Shown: positions 23,942-32,665, counted from the first letter of the stretch. The stretch: DNA of 64,000 nt from Streptomyces albiflavescens (GCF_014645835.1 NZ_BMMM01000024.1:64740-128739), one strand, 5' to 3'. The notes: generated by a model not told the origin, from the sequence alone. Made by a program: numbers and translations.

Positions 23942-25005
23942 TGGCCGACGAGCAGTACAGGTGGCTGGACCGCGATGCCGCGGAGCGTTTGCTGCGTGGA
24001 GAGCCGTTGGAAGCCGTCGACGCCGACACCCGCGAACAGGCGGACCGACTCGCCGACGTGCTCGGTACGCTGGCCGCCGAACCCACACTGAACAGCCCCG
24101 AACTCCCGGGCGAGGCCGCCGCGTTGGCCGCGTTCCGCTCGGCGCGCGCGGACAGGGACGGCGAGCGCGCCCAGCTCGGCCGCCGTGGCCTCACGCACCC
24201 GGCCGCCCATGCTTCCGACGCCGGTCTGGTTCGTCTCGGACGCGCCGCCGGGAACGGTCGCCGGGCCCGTTGGGGACGTCCCACCCGCTTCGGACTCGCC
24301 GCGGTGCTGGCCGCCGGAATGCTCGGCGGGGTCGCCGTCGCGGCCGGAACCGGAGTGCTGCCGACTCCGTTCAGTAACGAGCGACCGAGTCCCGCCGCCT
24401 CGGTCACGGCCGCCGGGACACCGGAGCAGCCGCTCCTCTCGCCGTCCCCCGGGGCTTCGGGGAACGGCGGCTCCCAGGTGCCGACGCCCGACGGCACCAC
24501 GAACGGCCCGTCCGGCGGGAATTCCTCGGATGATGACGCGGTCGGTGGCGCCGCGAGCGGGCAGCCGCGCTCGGACAGCACCGGTACGTCGGGCCGCACC
24601 CACGATTGGTGGAGGCGGACCCGCTCGTCCTGCCGCGATGTCCTCGACGGCAAGGATCTGGACGCGGGCCGCAGGCGTGCCCTGGAGGACGTCGCGGGCG
24701 GCAGCGGCCGGGTGCGGAAGTACTGCACCGGCATTCTGGACCGGCTGGACGGCAACTCCGCGGGCCAGGACGGCGGCGACGACAAAGGCTCGGACCATGG
24801 CGGCCATGGGGATCAGGGCGACCAGGGCGGTGACGACGACGGCAACCACATACTGCCGGGCGGCAACGACGACCATGACAACGGCGGCATCCTCACCCCG
24901 TCGCCCTCGGCCCCGGCCCTGAGCCCGCTGCTGCCGAGGCAGACCATCACGACTCCGACGCCGACCCCGACGTACAGCGTGCTGGGTCTTCCCACCGACA
25001 ACTGA
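23941..25005 (+). CDS. Single-pass membrane protein, likely anti-sigma partner, module 2
   Basis: About 354 residues from ATG 23941 (GTG 23938 also possible; gaagga upstream). The cytoplasmic part begins YRWLDRDAAERLLRGEPLE and resembles the short helical bundles of anti-sigma proteins. A transmembrane helix lies at about 117-137 (FGLAAVLAAGMLGGVAVAA). The outer part holds a linker and a small domain with C231 and C262 (SCRDVLDGKDLDAGRR to RVRKYC), matching module 1. A long Asp/Gly/His-rich tail follows and could bind metal. Its stop lies inside a duplicated 52-base block. Confidence 0.65.
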   Translation: MADEQYRWLDRDAAERLLRGEPLEAVDADTREQADRLADVLGTLAAEPTLNSPELPGEAAALAAFRSARADRDGERAQLGRRGLTHPAAHASDAGLVRLGRAAGNGRRARWGRPTRFGLAAVLAAGMLGGVAVAAGTGVLPTPFSNERPSPAASVTAAGTPEQPLLSPSPGASGNGGSQVPTPDGTTNGPSGGNSSDDDAVGGAASGQPRSDSTGTSGRTHDWWRRTRSSCRDVLDGKDLDAGRRRALEDVAGGSGRVRKYCTGILDRLDGNSAGQDGGDDKGSDHGGHGDQGDQGGDDDGNHILPGGNDDHDNGGILTPSPSAPALSPLLPRQTITTPTPTPTYSVLGLPTDN

Positions 25006-25210
25006 GCCGCGAGCTGTCTCAGCTGACCGAGTCGCGAACGCTCGCAGGTAACGGAGTCGCGAGGTCTCACCGCCCACCGAGCCGGGAGCTGTCTCAGGCG
25101 ACTGAGCCGCGAGCTGTCTCAGCTGACCGAGTCGCGAACGCTCGCAGGTAACCGAGCCGCGAGCTCTCGCCGCCCACCGAGTCGCGAGCTCCCACCGCCC
25201 ACCGAGCCGT
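25001..25210 (+). repeat. 52-bp direct repeat spanning the stop codon, plus degenerate units
   Basis: Bases 25001-25052 and 25101-25152 are identical (52 bases, 100-base period). Between and after them are degenerate units of the type gagtcgcgag...ccgcccacc. The first copy includes the TGA stop (25003-25005) of the membrane-protein gene. Together with 22779-22910, both ECF modules end in duplicated DNA. Confidence 0.8.
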
Positions 25211-25507
25211 CGGCCTCATCAGCCGCCGAACCGCACGACACCTCGCTGACCTGCGGTTCCGTAATTCTTCGAAGTTTTTTCGGCTCGGGTGTGACGTTTT
25301 CGGCCGCCGTAGCGCAGTACTGGGTGAGCCGACTGGTCATCGGCCGTAGCACGGAGCCGGGGTTCCCCCCGTACCCACGGCTCTGTGCACTTGGCGCGGG
25401 CGGGACACGTTCCCCCGGTCCCGCCCGCGCCCCACTCTCCTTCTCCGGTCTTCCCGCTTCTCCGGTCTTCCCGCCGGGTTCTCCATCCTTTCCGCCGGGC
25501 CGGTCGG
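25211..25507. other. Intergenic, with terminator for the L,D-transpeptidase
   Basis: No gene was seen. A perfect 14-base stem, ggcgcgggcgggac (25393-25406) with gtcccgcccgcgcc (25418-25431) around an 11-base loop, lies downstream of the minus-strand gene at 25508 and is probably its terminator. Confidence 0.55.
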
Positions 25508-26338
25508 TCACCAGTAGACGACGACCTTGTCCCCGTTGCGGACCTGCGCGAACAGCGCGGCGATCTTCCCCTGGTCCCGAACGTTGACGCAGCCGTGCGA
25601 GGCGCCGTAGTAGCCCCGGGCCGCGAAGTCCGAGGAGTAGTGGACCGCTTGGCCGCCGCTGAAGAACATCGCGTAGGGCATGGACGTGTGGTAGATCGTC
25701 GACACGTGGTAGCGCGACTTGAAGTAGACGCTGAACACACCTTCGCGGGTCGGCGTGTACTGCGAGCCGAACCGCACGTCCATCGTCGAGACCGTCTTCC
25801 CGTCGATCATCCAGCGCAGGGTGCGGCTCGTCTTGCTGACGCACAGCACGCGGCCCGTCATACAGCGCGGGTCCGGCCGCGCGGCCGGCTGCCCGCCGTA
25901 GGGGTACAGCTCCCAGGCGACCGGTTTGTGCGTCATCTTCTGCAGCCGCTCCCAGGTGACGGTGTCCAGCCGGCCGGTGCGCGGCAGACCCCGTTTGCCC
26001 TGGAAGCCCTTCACGGCGTCGACCGTCCGGGCGTCGTACGTCCCTGTCGGCGCGGTGATGAGCCAGGCGACCTGGTGCAGCCGGGCCTGGACCTCACGGA
26101 CGTCGATGCCCTTGTCGCCACGGGACCACAGGACCTTCGGGGCGGGGGCGTCGGGCTTGCCGTCCTCGGGCGTGGAGGTGGACGTGGGTGCGGGCGTGGC
26201 CGTAGTGCCGTTCCGGGCGGGCGGCGGCGTCTTCCCGTCCGCGTCCACGGCCTGTGCCGTACAGCCGCTCACCGCGACCAGAGCCGCGACGGCGGCCAGT
26301 GATCTCTTCATACTTATCGTCATACCTGCTGTGCGCAT
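25508..26338 (-). CDS. L,D-transpeptidase with peptidoglycan-binding domain
   Basis: A 276-residue lipoprotein. The signal peptide SLAAVAALVAVSGCTAQ has a lipobox. After a Pro/Thr linker comes a PG_binding_1 domain (about 75-135: GDKGIDVREVQARLHQ, VDAVKGFQGKRGLPRTG). The catalytic YkuD domain follows, with YTPTREGVFSVYFKSRYH and the active-site YYGASHGCVNVR, where Cys is the nucleophile and His its partner. Such enzymes form 3-3 crosslinks in the wall. ATG 26338 has a G-rich sequence upstream; Met 26323 and 26311 are alternative starts. It is the more canonical of the two L,D-transpeptidases here. Confidence 0.88.
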   Translation of the reverse strand: MRTAGMTISMKRSLAAVAALVAVSGCTAQAVDADGKTPPPARNGTTATPAPTSTSTPEDGKPDAPAPKVLWSRGDKGIDVREVQARLHQVAWLITAPTGTYDARTVDAVKGFQGKRGLPRTGRLDTVTWERLQKMTHKPVAWELYPYGGQPAARPDPRCMTGRVLCVSKTSRTLRWMIDGKTVSTMDVRFGSQYTPTREGVFSVYFKSRYHVSTIYHTSMPYAMFFSGGQAVHYSSDFAARGYYGASHGCVNVRDQGKIAALFAQVRNGDKVVVYW

Positions 26339-26560
26339 CCGGACCCCCGTTTCGCCGATATGTCACCTGAGATGCTCCCCGCGCGTGACCGGTTGCGAAC
26401 TAGGCGGCATGGTGGAGAGCGAGACCACGAAACAGGTCCGTGAACAGGTCTGTGAGGAAGGTCCCAGCGTGGGCCACTCCACCGGGCGCACGGCCGCCGC
26501 TACAGTCCGTCGCGAGGGTCGATTCGTACTAGTCAGTAGCATCAGCGGGAGGCACAGCAC

Positions 26561-28141
26561 ATGGCGCGCGAATCCGAGTCCGGTCTGCCCATCGAACCGG
26601 TGTACGGGCCGGAGACTCTGGAGGGCTGGGACCCTGCCGAGAAGCTGGGCGCGCCGGGGTCCTACCCCTTCACCCGTGGCGTGTACCCGTCGATGTACAC
26701 GGGCCGTCCGTGGACGATGCGGCAGTACGCCGGTTTCGGTACGGCCGTGGAGTCGAACGCCCGCTACAAGCAGCTGATCGCCAACGGCACGATGGGTCTG
26801 TCGGTCGCCTTCGACCTGCCGACCCAGATGGGCCACGACTCGGACGCCGCCATCGCGCACGGTGAGGTCGGCAAGGTGGGCGTGGCGATCGACTCGGTCG
26901 AGGACATGCGGATCCTGTTCGGCGGCATCCCGCTGGACAAGGTCTCCACGTCGATGACGATCAACGCGCCCGCGGCGCTGCTCCTGCTGATGTACCAGCT
27001 GGTCGGCGAGGAGCAGGGAGTGCCGGCCGACCAGCTGACCGGCACGATCCAGAACGACGTGCTCAAGGAGTACATCGCGCGCGGGACGTACATCTTCCCG
27101 CCGAAGCCCTCCCTGCGCCTGATCGCGGACATCTTCAAGTACTGCAAGACCGAGATCCCGAAGTGGAACACGATCTCGATCTCGGGCTACCACATGGCGG
27201 AGGCGGGCGCGTCGCCCGCACAGGAGATCGCGTTCACGCTCGCCGACGGCATCGAGTACGTCCGTACGGCGGTCGCGGCGGGCATGGACGTGGACGACTT
27301 CGCCCCCCGGCTCTCCTTCTTCTTCGTCGCCCGCACGACGATCCTGGAGGAGGTCGCCAAGTTCCGTGCCGCGCGCCGGATCTGGGCCCGGGTGATGAAG
27401 GACGAGTTCGGCGCGAAGAACCCCAAGTCCCTGATGCTGCGCTTCCACACGCAGACGGCGGGCGTGCAGCTGACGGCCCAGCAGCCGGAGGTGAACCTGG
27501 TCCGTGTCGCCGTCCAGGGCCTGGCCGCGGTGCTCGGCGGCACGCAGTCCCTGCACACGAACTCCTTCGACGAGGCGATCGCGCTGCCGACCGACAAGTC
27601 GGCGCGCCTGGCCCTGCGTACGCAGCAGGTCCTGGCGTACGAGACGGATGTGACGGCGACGGTGGACCCCTTCGCGGGCTCGTACGTCATCGAGAAGATG
27701 ACGGACGACGTGGAGGAGGCCGCGGTCGAACTCATGGCCAAGGTCGAGGAGTTGGGCGGCGCGGTCAACGCGATCGAGCACGGCTTCCAGAAGTCCGAGA
27801 TCGAGCGCAGTGCCTACCGCATCGCCCAGGAGACCGACTCCGCCGAGCGGGTCGTGGTCGGCGTCAACCGCTTCCAGCTCGACGAGGAAGAGCCCTACGA
27901 GCCGCTGCGGGTGGACCCGGCGATCGAGGCCCAGCAGGCGGAGCGGCTGGCGAAGCTGCGGGCGGATCGGGACCAGGCCGCGGTGGACGCGGCGTTGGCC
28001 GACCTCAAGAAGGCCGCCGAGGGCACGGACAACGTCCTCTACCCGATGAAGGACGCCCTCCGCGCCCGCGCGACGGTGGGCGAGGTGTGCAACGCGCTGC
28101 GGGAGGTTTGGGGGACTTACGTGCCGTCGGATGCGTTCTGA
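26561..28141 (+). CDS. Acyl-CoA mutase large subunit (MCM/ICM family)
   Basis: A 526-residue catalytic chain of a B12-dependent acyl-CoA mutase. The substrate barrel motifs are seen as YPFTRGVYPSMYTGRPWTM, GLSVAFDLPTQMGHDSD, NTISISGYHMAEAG (His211) and RFHTQTAGVQLTAQQPEVN. The residues aligned with Tyr89 and Arg207 of methylmalonyl-CoA mutase are Tyr56 and Arg174, whereas isobutyryl-CoA mutase has Phe and Gln (family knowledge). A methylmalonyl-like or other carboxylated substrate is therefore favoured. The cobalamin-binding domain is absent, and no small subunit is nearby, so a partner must be encoded elsewhere. Confidence 0.85.
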   Translation: MARESESGLPIEPVYGPETLEGWDPAEKLGAPGSYPFTRGVYPSMYTGRPWTMRQYAGFGTAVESNARYKQLIANGTMGLSVAFDLPTQMGHDSDAAIAHGEVGKVGVAIDSVEDMRILFGGIPLDKVSTSMTINAPAALLLLMYQLVGEEQGVPADQLTGTIQNDVLKEYIARGTYIFPPKPSLRLIADIFKYCKTEIPKWNTISISGYHMAEAGASPAQEIAFTLADGIEYVRTAVAAGMDVDDFAPRLSFFFVARTTILEEVAKFRAARRIWARVMKDEFGAKNPKSLMLRFHTQTAGVQLTAQQPEVNLVRVAVQGLAAVLGGTQSLHTNSFDEAIALPTDKSARLALRTQQVLAYETDVTATVDPFAGSYVIEKMTDDVEEAAVELMAKVEELGGAVNAIEHGFQKSEIERSAYRIAQETDSAERVVVGVNRFQLDEEEPYEPLRVDPAIEAQQAERLAKLRADRDQAAVDAALADLKKAAEGTDNVLYPMKDALRARATVGEVCNALREVWGTYVPSDAF

Positions 28142-28231
28142 CCTGGGAGATTCCTCCGAATGGGTGATCGGGGGCGGAATCCGTCCGTTCCCGGTTACGC
28201 TCGTGGAGGGTGTTCCCGAAAGGAGGGTGCC

Positions 28232-28813
28232 GTGGCCGTGATGCTGCATGAGTCGTCGCTTGCCGAAGCTGCCGACCGGCTCTGGGAGGAGCTGCCCGGG
28301 CACCGGGTGGAGATCCTCAACGGGAGCATTGTTGTGACACCGCCGCCGGATGGCCCGCACCAGGAGACGCTGACCTGGCTCATTGAGGAGTTCCTGAGAG
28401 TCAAGGCCAGGCAGGCAGGGCTCAGGTACGTGCAAGGGATCGGTTTGTGGCTGCCAACTGGGCCGGATGACTATGCGGTGCCGGACTTCTCCGTCGTCGA
28501 CGCCGACTACAAGGACGCTCTCGTCGAGAAGAACTGCTACGCGCCGCACGTCTTCCGTCTGGTACTGGAAGTGACTTCGTCCAACTGGACCAATGACACG
28601 GCCACCAAGGTCGATATCTATGCTCGGGCCAACCTCCCCGTCTACCTTGTCGCCGACCGCAAGCACGACGAGGTCCTCCTCTACCAGAACCCGGCTGACG
28701 GCAAGTACCCCGACGCCCAGCGCTTCAAGCGAGGGCAGACCGTGCCCGTTCCCGAGTCCGTCGGCGTCACCCTCGGCCTCTCTGCGGACACCCTCCTCGA
28801 CGGCGACGACTGA
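28232..28813 (+). CDS. Uma2 family protein
   Basis: A 193-residue protein from GTG 28232, preceded by the strong ribosome-binding sequence aaaggaggg. It fits the Uma2 restriction-endonuclease-like fold: HRVEILNGSIVVTPPPDG, DYAVPDFSVVDADY, RLVLEVTSSNWTNDTATK, VDIYARANLPVYLVAD. The PD...EVxS..(x)K pattern is the expected nuclease core. These genes are abundant in Streptomyces and cyanobacteria with no settled role (family knowledge). Confidence 0.8.
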   Translation: MAVMLHESSLAEAADRLWEELPGHRVEILNGSIVVTPPPDGPHQETLTWLIEEFLRVKARQAGLRYVQGIGLWLPTGPDDYAVPDFSVVDADYKDALVEKNCYAPHVFRLVLEVTSSNWTNDTATKVDIYARANLPVYLVADRKHDEVLLYQNPADGKYPDAQRFKRGQTVPVPESVGVTLGLSADTLLDGDD

Positions 28814-28822
28814 CCCGAAGCC

Positions 28823-28850
28823 GGAGTGTCGTATCCCCGTGCGACACTCC
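28823..28850. promoter_or_regulatory. 9-bp inverted repeat before leuE
   Basis: The arms ggagtgtcg (28823-28831) and cgacactcc (28842-28850) form a perfect inverted repeat between the Uma2 stop and the leuE start, ending six bases before ATG. It may be an operator for leuE or a weak terminator for the upstream gene. Confidence 0.4.
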
Positions 28851-28855
28851 ATCTC

Positions 28856-29506
28856 ATGCTCGGTGTCATTGATCTCCCCACCTATCTCGCGGGACTCGTC
28901 CTGATCGTCCTGCTGCCCGGTCCGAATTCGTTGTACGTGCTGTCGGTCGCCGCCCGCCGGGGTATCCGGGCCGGGTACGCCGCCGCCGCCGGCGTCTGGT
29001 GCGGGGACACCGTGCTGATGACGCTCTCCGCCGCCGGTGTCGCCTCGCTGTTGCAGGCGAACGCCGTGCTGTTCGGGATCGTGAAGTACGCGGGAGCCGG
29101 GTATCTGAGCTGGCTGGCGGTCGGGATGTTGCGGGCCGCCTGGGGGATGTGGCGGACGCGGCGGGAGAAGACCGTCCACGAGGACGCCGCCCCTGCTGCC
29201 ACCGATGAGCGGCCGTACCGGCGGGCGTTCGTCGTCAGCCTGTTCAACCCCAAGGCGATCCTCTTCTTCGTCGCCTTCTTCGTGCAGTTCGTGGACCCGG
29301 GGTACGCCTACCCGGCCCTCTCCTTCGTCGTGCTCGGCGCCTTCGCCCAGTTCGCGAGCTTCCTGTACCTGACCGCGCTCATCTTCAGCGGTACGAGGCT
29401 GGCGGCGGCCTTCCGCAGGCGCAAGCGCCTCTCCGCCGGGGCCACGACCGCCGCCGGCGCCCTCTTCCTCGGCTTCGCCGTGAAGCTCACGCTGGCCAGC
29501 GCCTAG
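28856..29506 (+). CDS. leuE: Leucine efflux protein, LysE family
   Basis: A 216-residue inner-membrane exporter of the LysE/RhtB family with about six helices. Diagnostic motifs are LIVLLPGPNSLYVLSVAAR near the N-terminus and RRAFVVSLFNPKAILFFVAF in the middle. It is expected to export leucine or related amino acids (family knowledge). No clear Shine-Dalgarno sequence precedes ATG 28856, and a short inverted repeat occupies the leader. It converges with the monooxygenase gene eight bases away. Confidence 0.85.
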   Translation: MLGVIDLPTYLAGLVLIVLLPGPNSLYVLSVAARRGIRAGYAAAAGVWCGDTVLMTLSAAGVASLLQANAVLFGIVKYAGAGYLSWLAVGMLRAAWGMWRTRREKTVHEDAAPAATDERPYRRAFVVSLFNPKAILFFVAFFVQFVDPGYAYPALSFVVLGAFAQFASFLYLTALIFSGTRLAAAFRRRKRLSAGATTAAGALFLGFAVKLTLASA

Positions 29507-29513
29507 GAAACAC

Positions 29514-31007
29514 CTAGACCACGCCCACGCGGGTCGCGTACTCCGTCAGACCCTCCGCCGTCGCGCCCGCCCAGCCGACGTAACCGTCGGGCCGTACGAG
29601 GAAGAACCCCGTGCCGTACGCCTCGCAGGAGGGGATGTGGACCGTGCGGACGGCGGCGGGCAGGGGCGGCAGGGCGGCCCCGTCCGTGCCGACCGTCAGC
29701 AGCGTCCAGTGCGGCCCGCGGAACGCGTCGAAGAGGCGTACGTCGCCGACCGTCCCGTCCGGTGCGCGGTCGCCCGCGTGCAGCGCGTCCTCCGGGAGGC
29801 CCGCGCGCCTCTCCACGGTGAGCGAGCGGCCCCGGTAGCCCAGCCCGAGCTGCCGCGTGGCCGCGCCGCGCCGGACCTCGCCCCGGTGCACCCGGGTGGA
29901 CAGGCCGAGCATGTCGGCGGCGATGGGCAGCCGTTCCTCCTCGTAGGAGTCGAGCAGGGACTCGGGAGCCCCGTCGCGCAGCACCGCGCCGAGCTTCCAG
30001 CCCAGGTTGTACGCGTCCTGGACGCTGGTGTTGAGGCCCTGGCCCCCGGCGGGGGAGTGGACGTGCGCCGCGTCCCCGGCGAGGAACACCCGCCCGGCGC
30101 GGAAGCGGTCCGCCATCGCGGCGCGCGGCCGAAAGTCCGAGGCCCAGCGCACCTCGGTCACGTCGGCGGGGGACAGATGCGAGCGGGCGTCGACGACCTT
30201 GCGGATGCCGTCGAGGGAGAGGTCGACGTCCGTACCCTCCGGGAACTGCGCCACGACCTGGAAGTCCTGCGTTCCCGCCAGTGGGCAGATCGCGAGGAAG
30301 CCGTCGTCGTCCCCGCGCGGCGGGAAGACATGCCAGTTGTCGCGGTCGAGCCCGGTGATCCGGACGTCCGCCACCAGCATGGGGTGGGGGTCCACGGTCT
30401 CCCCGGCCATGCCGATCCCGAGCGCGCGGCGCACCGCGGAACGGCCGCCGTCGGCGGCGACGGCGTACCGGGCGCGCACGGGTGCGCCAGAGGTGAACTC
30501 CACCGTCACACCGTCCTCGTCCTGGGTGAGACCGACGACCTCCCGCCCGAACGCGACCGGCCCTCCCCCAGGCTCTCGGCTCCGTTCGAGCAGGGCGGAT
30601 GATCCCCACAGCTCCTCCAGCCGCGCGAACAGGATCTCCTGGGTGCGCCACTGCGGCACCATCCACGGCTCGGTGTACGGCGAGTCGCCGCTCGCCTCGG
30701 CCGGGTCGAACATCCGGTGCTCACCCACCCGCTCGCCGTCCTGCCAGATCATCCCGACCGGGTACCTGCCGCCCGCCGCGAGGATGGCGTCCAGCACCCC
30801 GAGGTCCTCGAAGACCTCCATCGTGCGCGGCTGGATCCCCTTGCCGCGCGACCCGGGGAAGAGGGCCTCGGCCCGCTCCACGACGAGCGCGTCCACCCCG
30901 CGTCGTGCGAGGTCGGCGGCCAGGGCGAGTCCGGTGGGGCCCGCGCCGACGACGAGTACGTCCGTGTTCACGATTCCCTCTGCACCGGCGATTCCGTTCG
31001 CGTTCAC
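29514..31007 (-). CDS. FAD-dependent aromatic monooxygenase
   Basis: A 497-residue flavoprotein. GTG 31007 is chosen because aaggagg lies five bases upstream; the longer frame from 31037 would run through the operator. Motifs are VLVVGAGPTGLALAADLAR (FAD Rossmann fold), GKGIQPRTMEVFEDLG, and FLAGDAAHVHSPAGGQGLN (second FAD contact). The C-terminal thioredoxin-like domain (about 390-497) is typical of the PheA/MhpA/rifampicin monooxygenase class, which hydroxylates aromatic compounds, often antibiotics. It is divergent from a TetR gene, which suggests induction by its substrate. Confidence 0.88.
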   Translation of the reverse strand: MNANGIAGAEGIVNTDVLVVGAGPTGLALAADLARRGVDALVVERAEALFPGSRGKGIQPRTMEVFEDLGVLDAILAAGGRYPVGMIWQDGERVGEHRMFDPAEASGDSPYTEPWMVPQWRTQEILFARLEELWGSSALLERSREPGGGPVAFGREVVGLTQDEDGVTVEFTSGAPVRARYAVAADGGRSAVRRALGIGMAGETVDPHPMLVADVRITGLDRDNWHVFPPRGDDDGFLAICPLAGTQDFQVVAQFPEGTDVDLSLDGIRKVVDARSHLSPADVTEVRWASDFRPRAAMADRFRAGRVFLAGDAAHVHSPAGGQGLNTSVQDAYNLGWKLGAVLRDGAPESLLDSYEEERLPIAADMLGLSTRVHRGEVRRGAATRQLGLGYRGRSLTVERRAGLPEDALHAGDRAPDGTVGDVRLFDAFRGPHWTLLTVGTDGAALPPLPAAVRTVHIPSCEAYGTGFFLVRPDGYVGWAGATAEGLTEYATRVGVV

Positions 31008-31017
31008 GACAGCCTCC

Positions 31018-31065
31018 TTAACGCTGTTAAGTTCCATGCCAGGAGCATGCCCTTAACGGCGTTAA
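31018..31065. promoter_or_regulatory. Two TTAAC-N3-GTTAA operators between monooxygenase and TetR gene
   Basis: ttaacgctgttaa (31018-31030) and ttaacggcgttaa (31053-31065) are perfect inverted repeats of TTAAC with a 3-base centre, 35 bases apart. One touches the ribosome-binding site of the monooxygenase and the other the promoter of the TetR gene, so one repressor can silence both genes. Confidence 0.75.
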
Positions 31066-31075
31066 ACTGTCAAGC

Positions 31076-31726
31076 GTGGTTACCCAGAGATCCCCCAAGC
31101 TGGACAAGAAGCAGGTCGTCGACACCGCCCTGCGCCTGCTGAACGAGGTCGGTCTCGACGGCCTCACGCTCCGGGCGATCGCCAAGGAGCTGAACGTCCA
31201 GGCGCCCGCGCTCTACTGGCACTTCAAGAACAAGCAGGAGCTGCTGGACGAGATGGCGACGGAGATGTACCGCCGGATGGTCGAGGAAGCGCCGCTCGCG
31301 CCCGACGTCACCTGGCAGGAGCGCCTCCTGACGGCCAACCGCGGACTGCGCGCCGCGCTGCTGAGCTACCGCGACGGCGCGAAGGTCTTCAGCGGCTCCC
31401 GTTTCACCGGCACCCTGCACGCCGTCGAGATGGAGCGGACCCTGCGCCTCTTCACGGAGGCCGGATTCACTCTGGCCCAGGCGGTACGCGCCACCTCGAC
31501 CGCGTACCTGTACGCCCTCGGCTTCGTCACCGAGGAACAGGGCGTCCAGCCCCTGCCGGGCGAGCGCCGCGAGGGCTACGACGTCGAAGAACGCGCCCGC
31601 CGGATGGCCGACTTCCCGCTGTCGGCCGCGGCGGGCGCGGAGATCTTCGAGGACTACGACCGGCACTTCGAGGACGGGCTGGCCCTGGTGATCGCGGGGA
31701 TCGAAGCGCGGTACGGGGTCGGCTGA
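31076..31726 (+). CDS. TetR-family repressor of the monooxygenase
   Basis: A 216-residue repressor with an N-terminal helix-turn-helix (LRAIAKELNVQAPALYWHF) and a C-terminal domain of the tetracycline-repressor TetR_C type (GSRFTGTLHAVEMERTLRLF). GTG 31076 has no Shine-Dalgarno sequence. A TAAACT box at 31062-31067 would place transcription start at or beside the GTG, so a leaderless mRNA is likely. The operator at 31053-31065 overlaps this promoter, which fits autoregulation and control of the divergent monooxygenase. Confidence 0.88.
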   Translation: MVTQRSPKLDKKQVVDTALRLLNEVGLDGLTLRAIAKELNVQAPALYWHFKNKQELLDEMATEMYRRMVEEAPLAPDVTWQERLLTANRGLRAALLSYRDGAKVFSGSRFTGTLHAVEMERTLRLFTEAGFTLAQAVRATSTAYLYALGFVTEEQGVQPLPGERREGYDVEERARRMADFPLSAAAGAEIFEDYDRHFEDGLALVIAGIEARYGVG

Positions 31727-31741
31727 GCCGACCGCCGTAGG

Positions 31742-32665
31742 TCAGCGCGCCCCCGGGCCCCTGCCCGCGCGGGCGCTGCGGATCGCGCGGGTGAGGACGG
31801 GCGGCAGCAGGTCGGCGGCTATGCGACGGGTGCGGCCGCGGCGCGGGGCGGCGGGTCCGCTCGGCCGGGTGAGGGTCCGGTCCGCGGCGGGGTCCGGCAC
31901 GCTCGCGTACCGGGACGGCGGGAAGGGCGGTGCCTGCATGCCCTTCTTGGACTTGAGGCGGACGATGCGGTGTCCGGCCGCCTGCTGGACGCTCAGACGG
32001 CAGTCCTCGCGTCCGCGCACCGCCGCCAGCAGTTCCTCTTGGGCGGGGCCCGGATCGTCCCAGGTCCCGTACAGCTTCTGCGTGCTCAGGCAGATCGGGC
32101 GCAGGCCCCTGGTGAGCACCGCCTCCCAGGCGGCCACGGAGACGCCGGGTGTGTGTTCCGAGCGGAAGTCGTCCAGGACGACGACCCCGCCGGGCAGCAG
32201 TGCGTCGCGGGCGGCGCCGATGTCGTCGTACACGTGCTCGTACAGGTGCGAGGCGTCGATGTGGACGAACCGGCAGGAATCGGGAACTGTCTCCGCCGGG
32301 ACCACGCTGCTGGGGCCCTGCAGAACGCGGGGCAGCGCGTCGTGGAAGGAGAGGTAGTTCTCCTCGAAGGCCTGCCGGGTGAGCGCGGCGTACGACTTCG
32401 TCGACTCCGCCTTGTTGGCGTCGTCCGGCGCGGAGCCCTCGAAGAGGTCGCACACCGTGTACCGCTCACCGTCCTGAAGATGACGGCCGAGGAAGATCGC
32501 GCTCTTGCCCATGTATACGCCGACTTCCAGCAGGTCACCCCGCATTCCCGAGGACTTCTGGCGGTCCAGGAACCACTCGAAGAGCATCTGGTCGAGAACG
32601 GGGAACCAGCCGGGTACGTCGTCGAGCCGGCGGGGCGGTCGGGTCGTGTCTGGTACGAGGGTCAT
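31742..32665 (-). CDS. Class I SAM-dependent methyltransferase
   Basis: A 307-residue protein starting at ATG 32665 with a gggag sequence upstream. The SAM site is DLLEVGVYMGKSAIFLG, with RFVHIDASHLYEHVYDDIG as the acidic/metal region, as in the TylF/Methyltransf_24 group that methylates sugars or phenols. The last 80 residues are Arg/Pro-rich and disordered. It lies at the edge of the nonulosonic acid glycan locus and probably decorates that glycan. Confidence 0.75.
   Translation of the reverse strand: MTLVPDTTRPPRRLDDVPGWFPVLDQMLFEWFLDRQKSSGMRGDLLEVGVYMGKSAIFLGRHLQDGERYTVCDLFEGSAPDDANKAESTKSYAALTRQAFEENYLSFHDALPRVLQGPSSVVPAETVPDSCRFVHIDASHLYEHVYDDIGAARDALLPGGVVVLDDFRSEHTPGVSVAAWEAVLTRGLRPICLSTQKLYGTWDDPGPAQEELLAAVRGREDCRLSVQQAAGHRIVRLKSKKGMQAPPFPPSRYASVPDPAADRTLTRPSGPAAPRRGRTRRIAADLLPPVLTRAIRSARAGRGPGAR

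Noticed and set aside
31008..31037. ATG 31037 as the start of the monooxygenase
   Set aside because: It would translate through the operator. GTG 31007 has a perfect aaggagg site at five bases.
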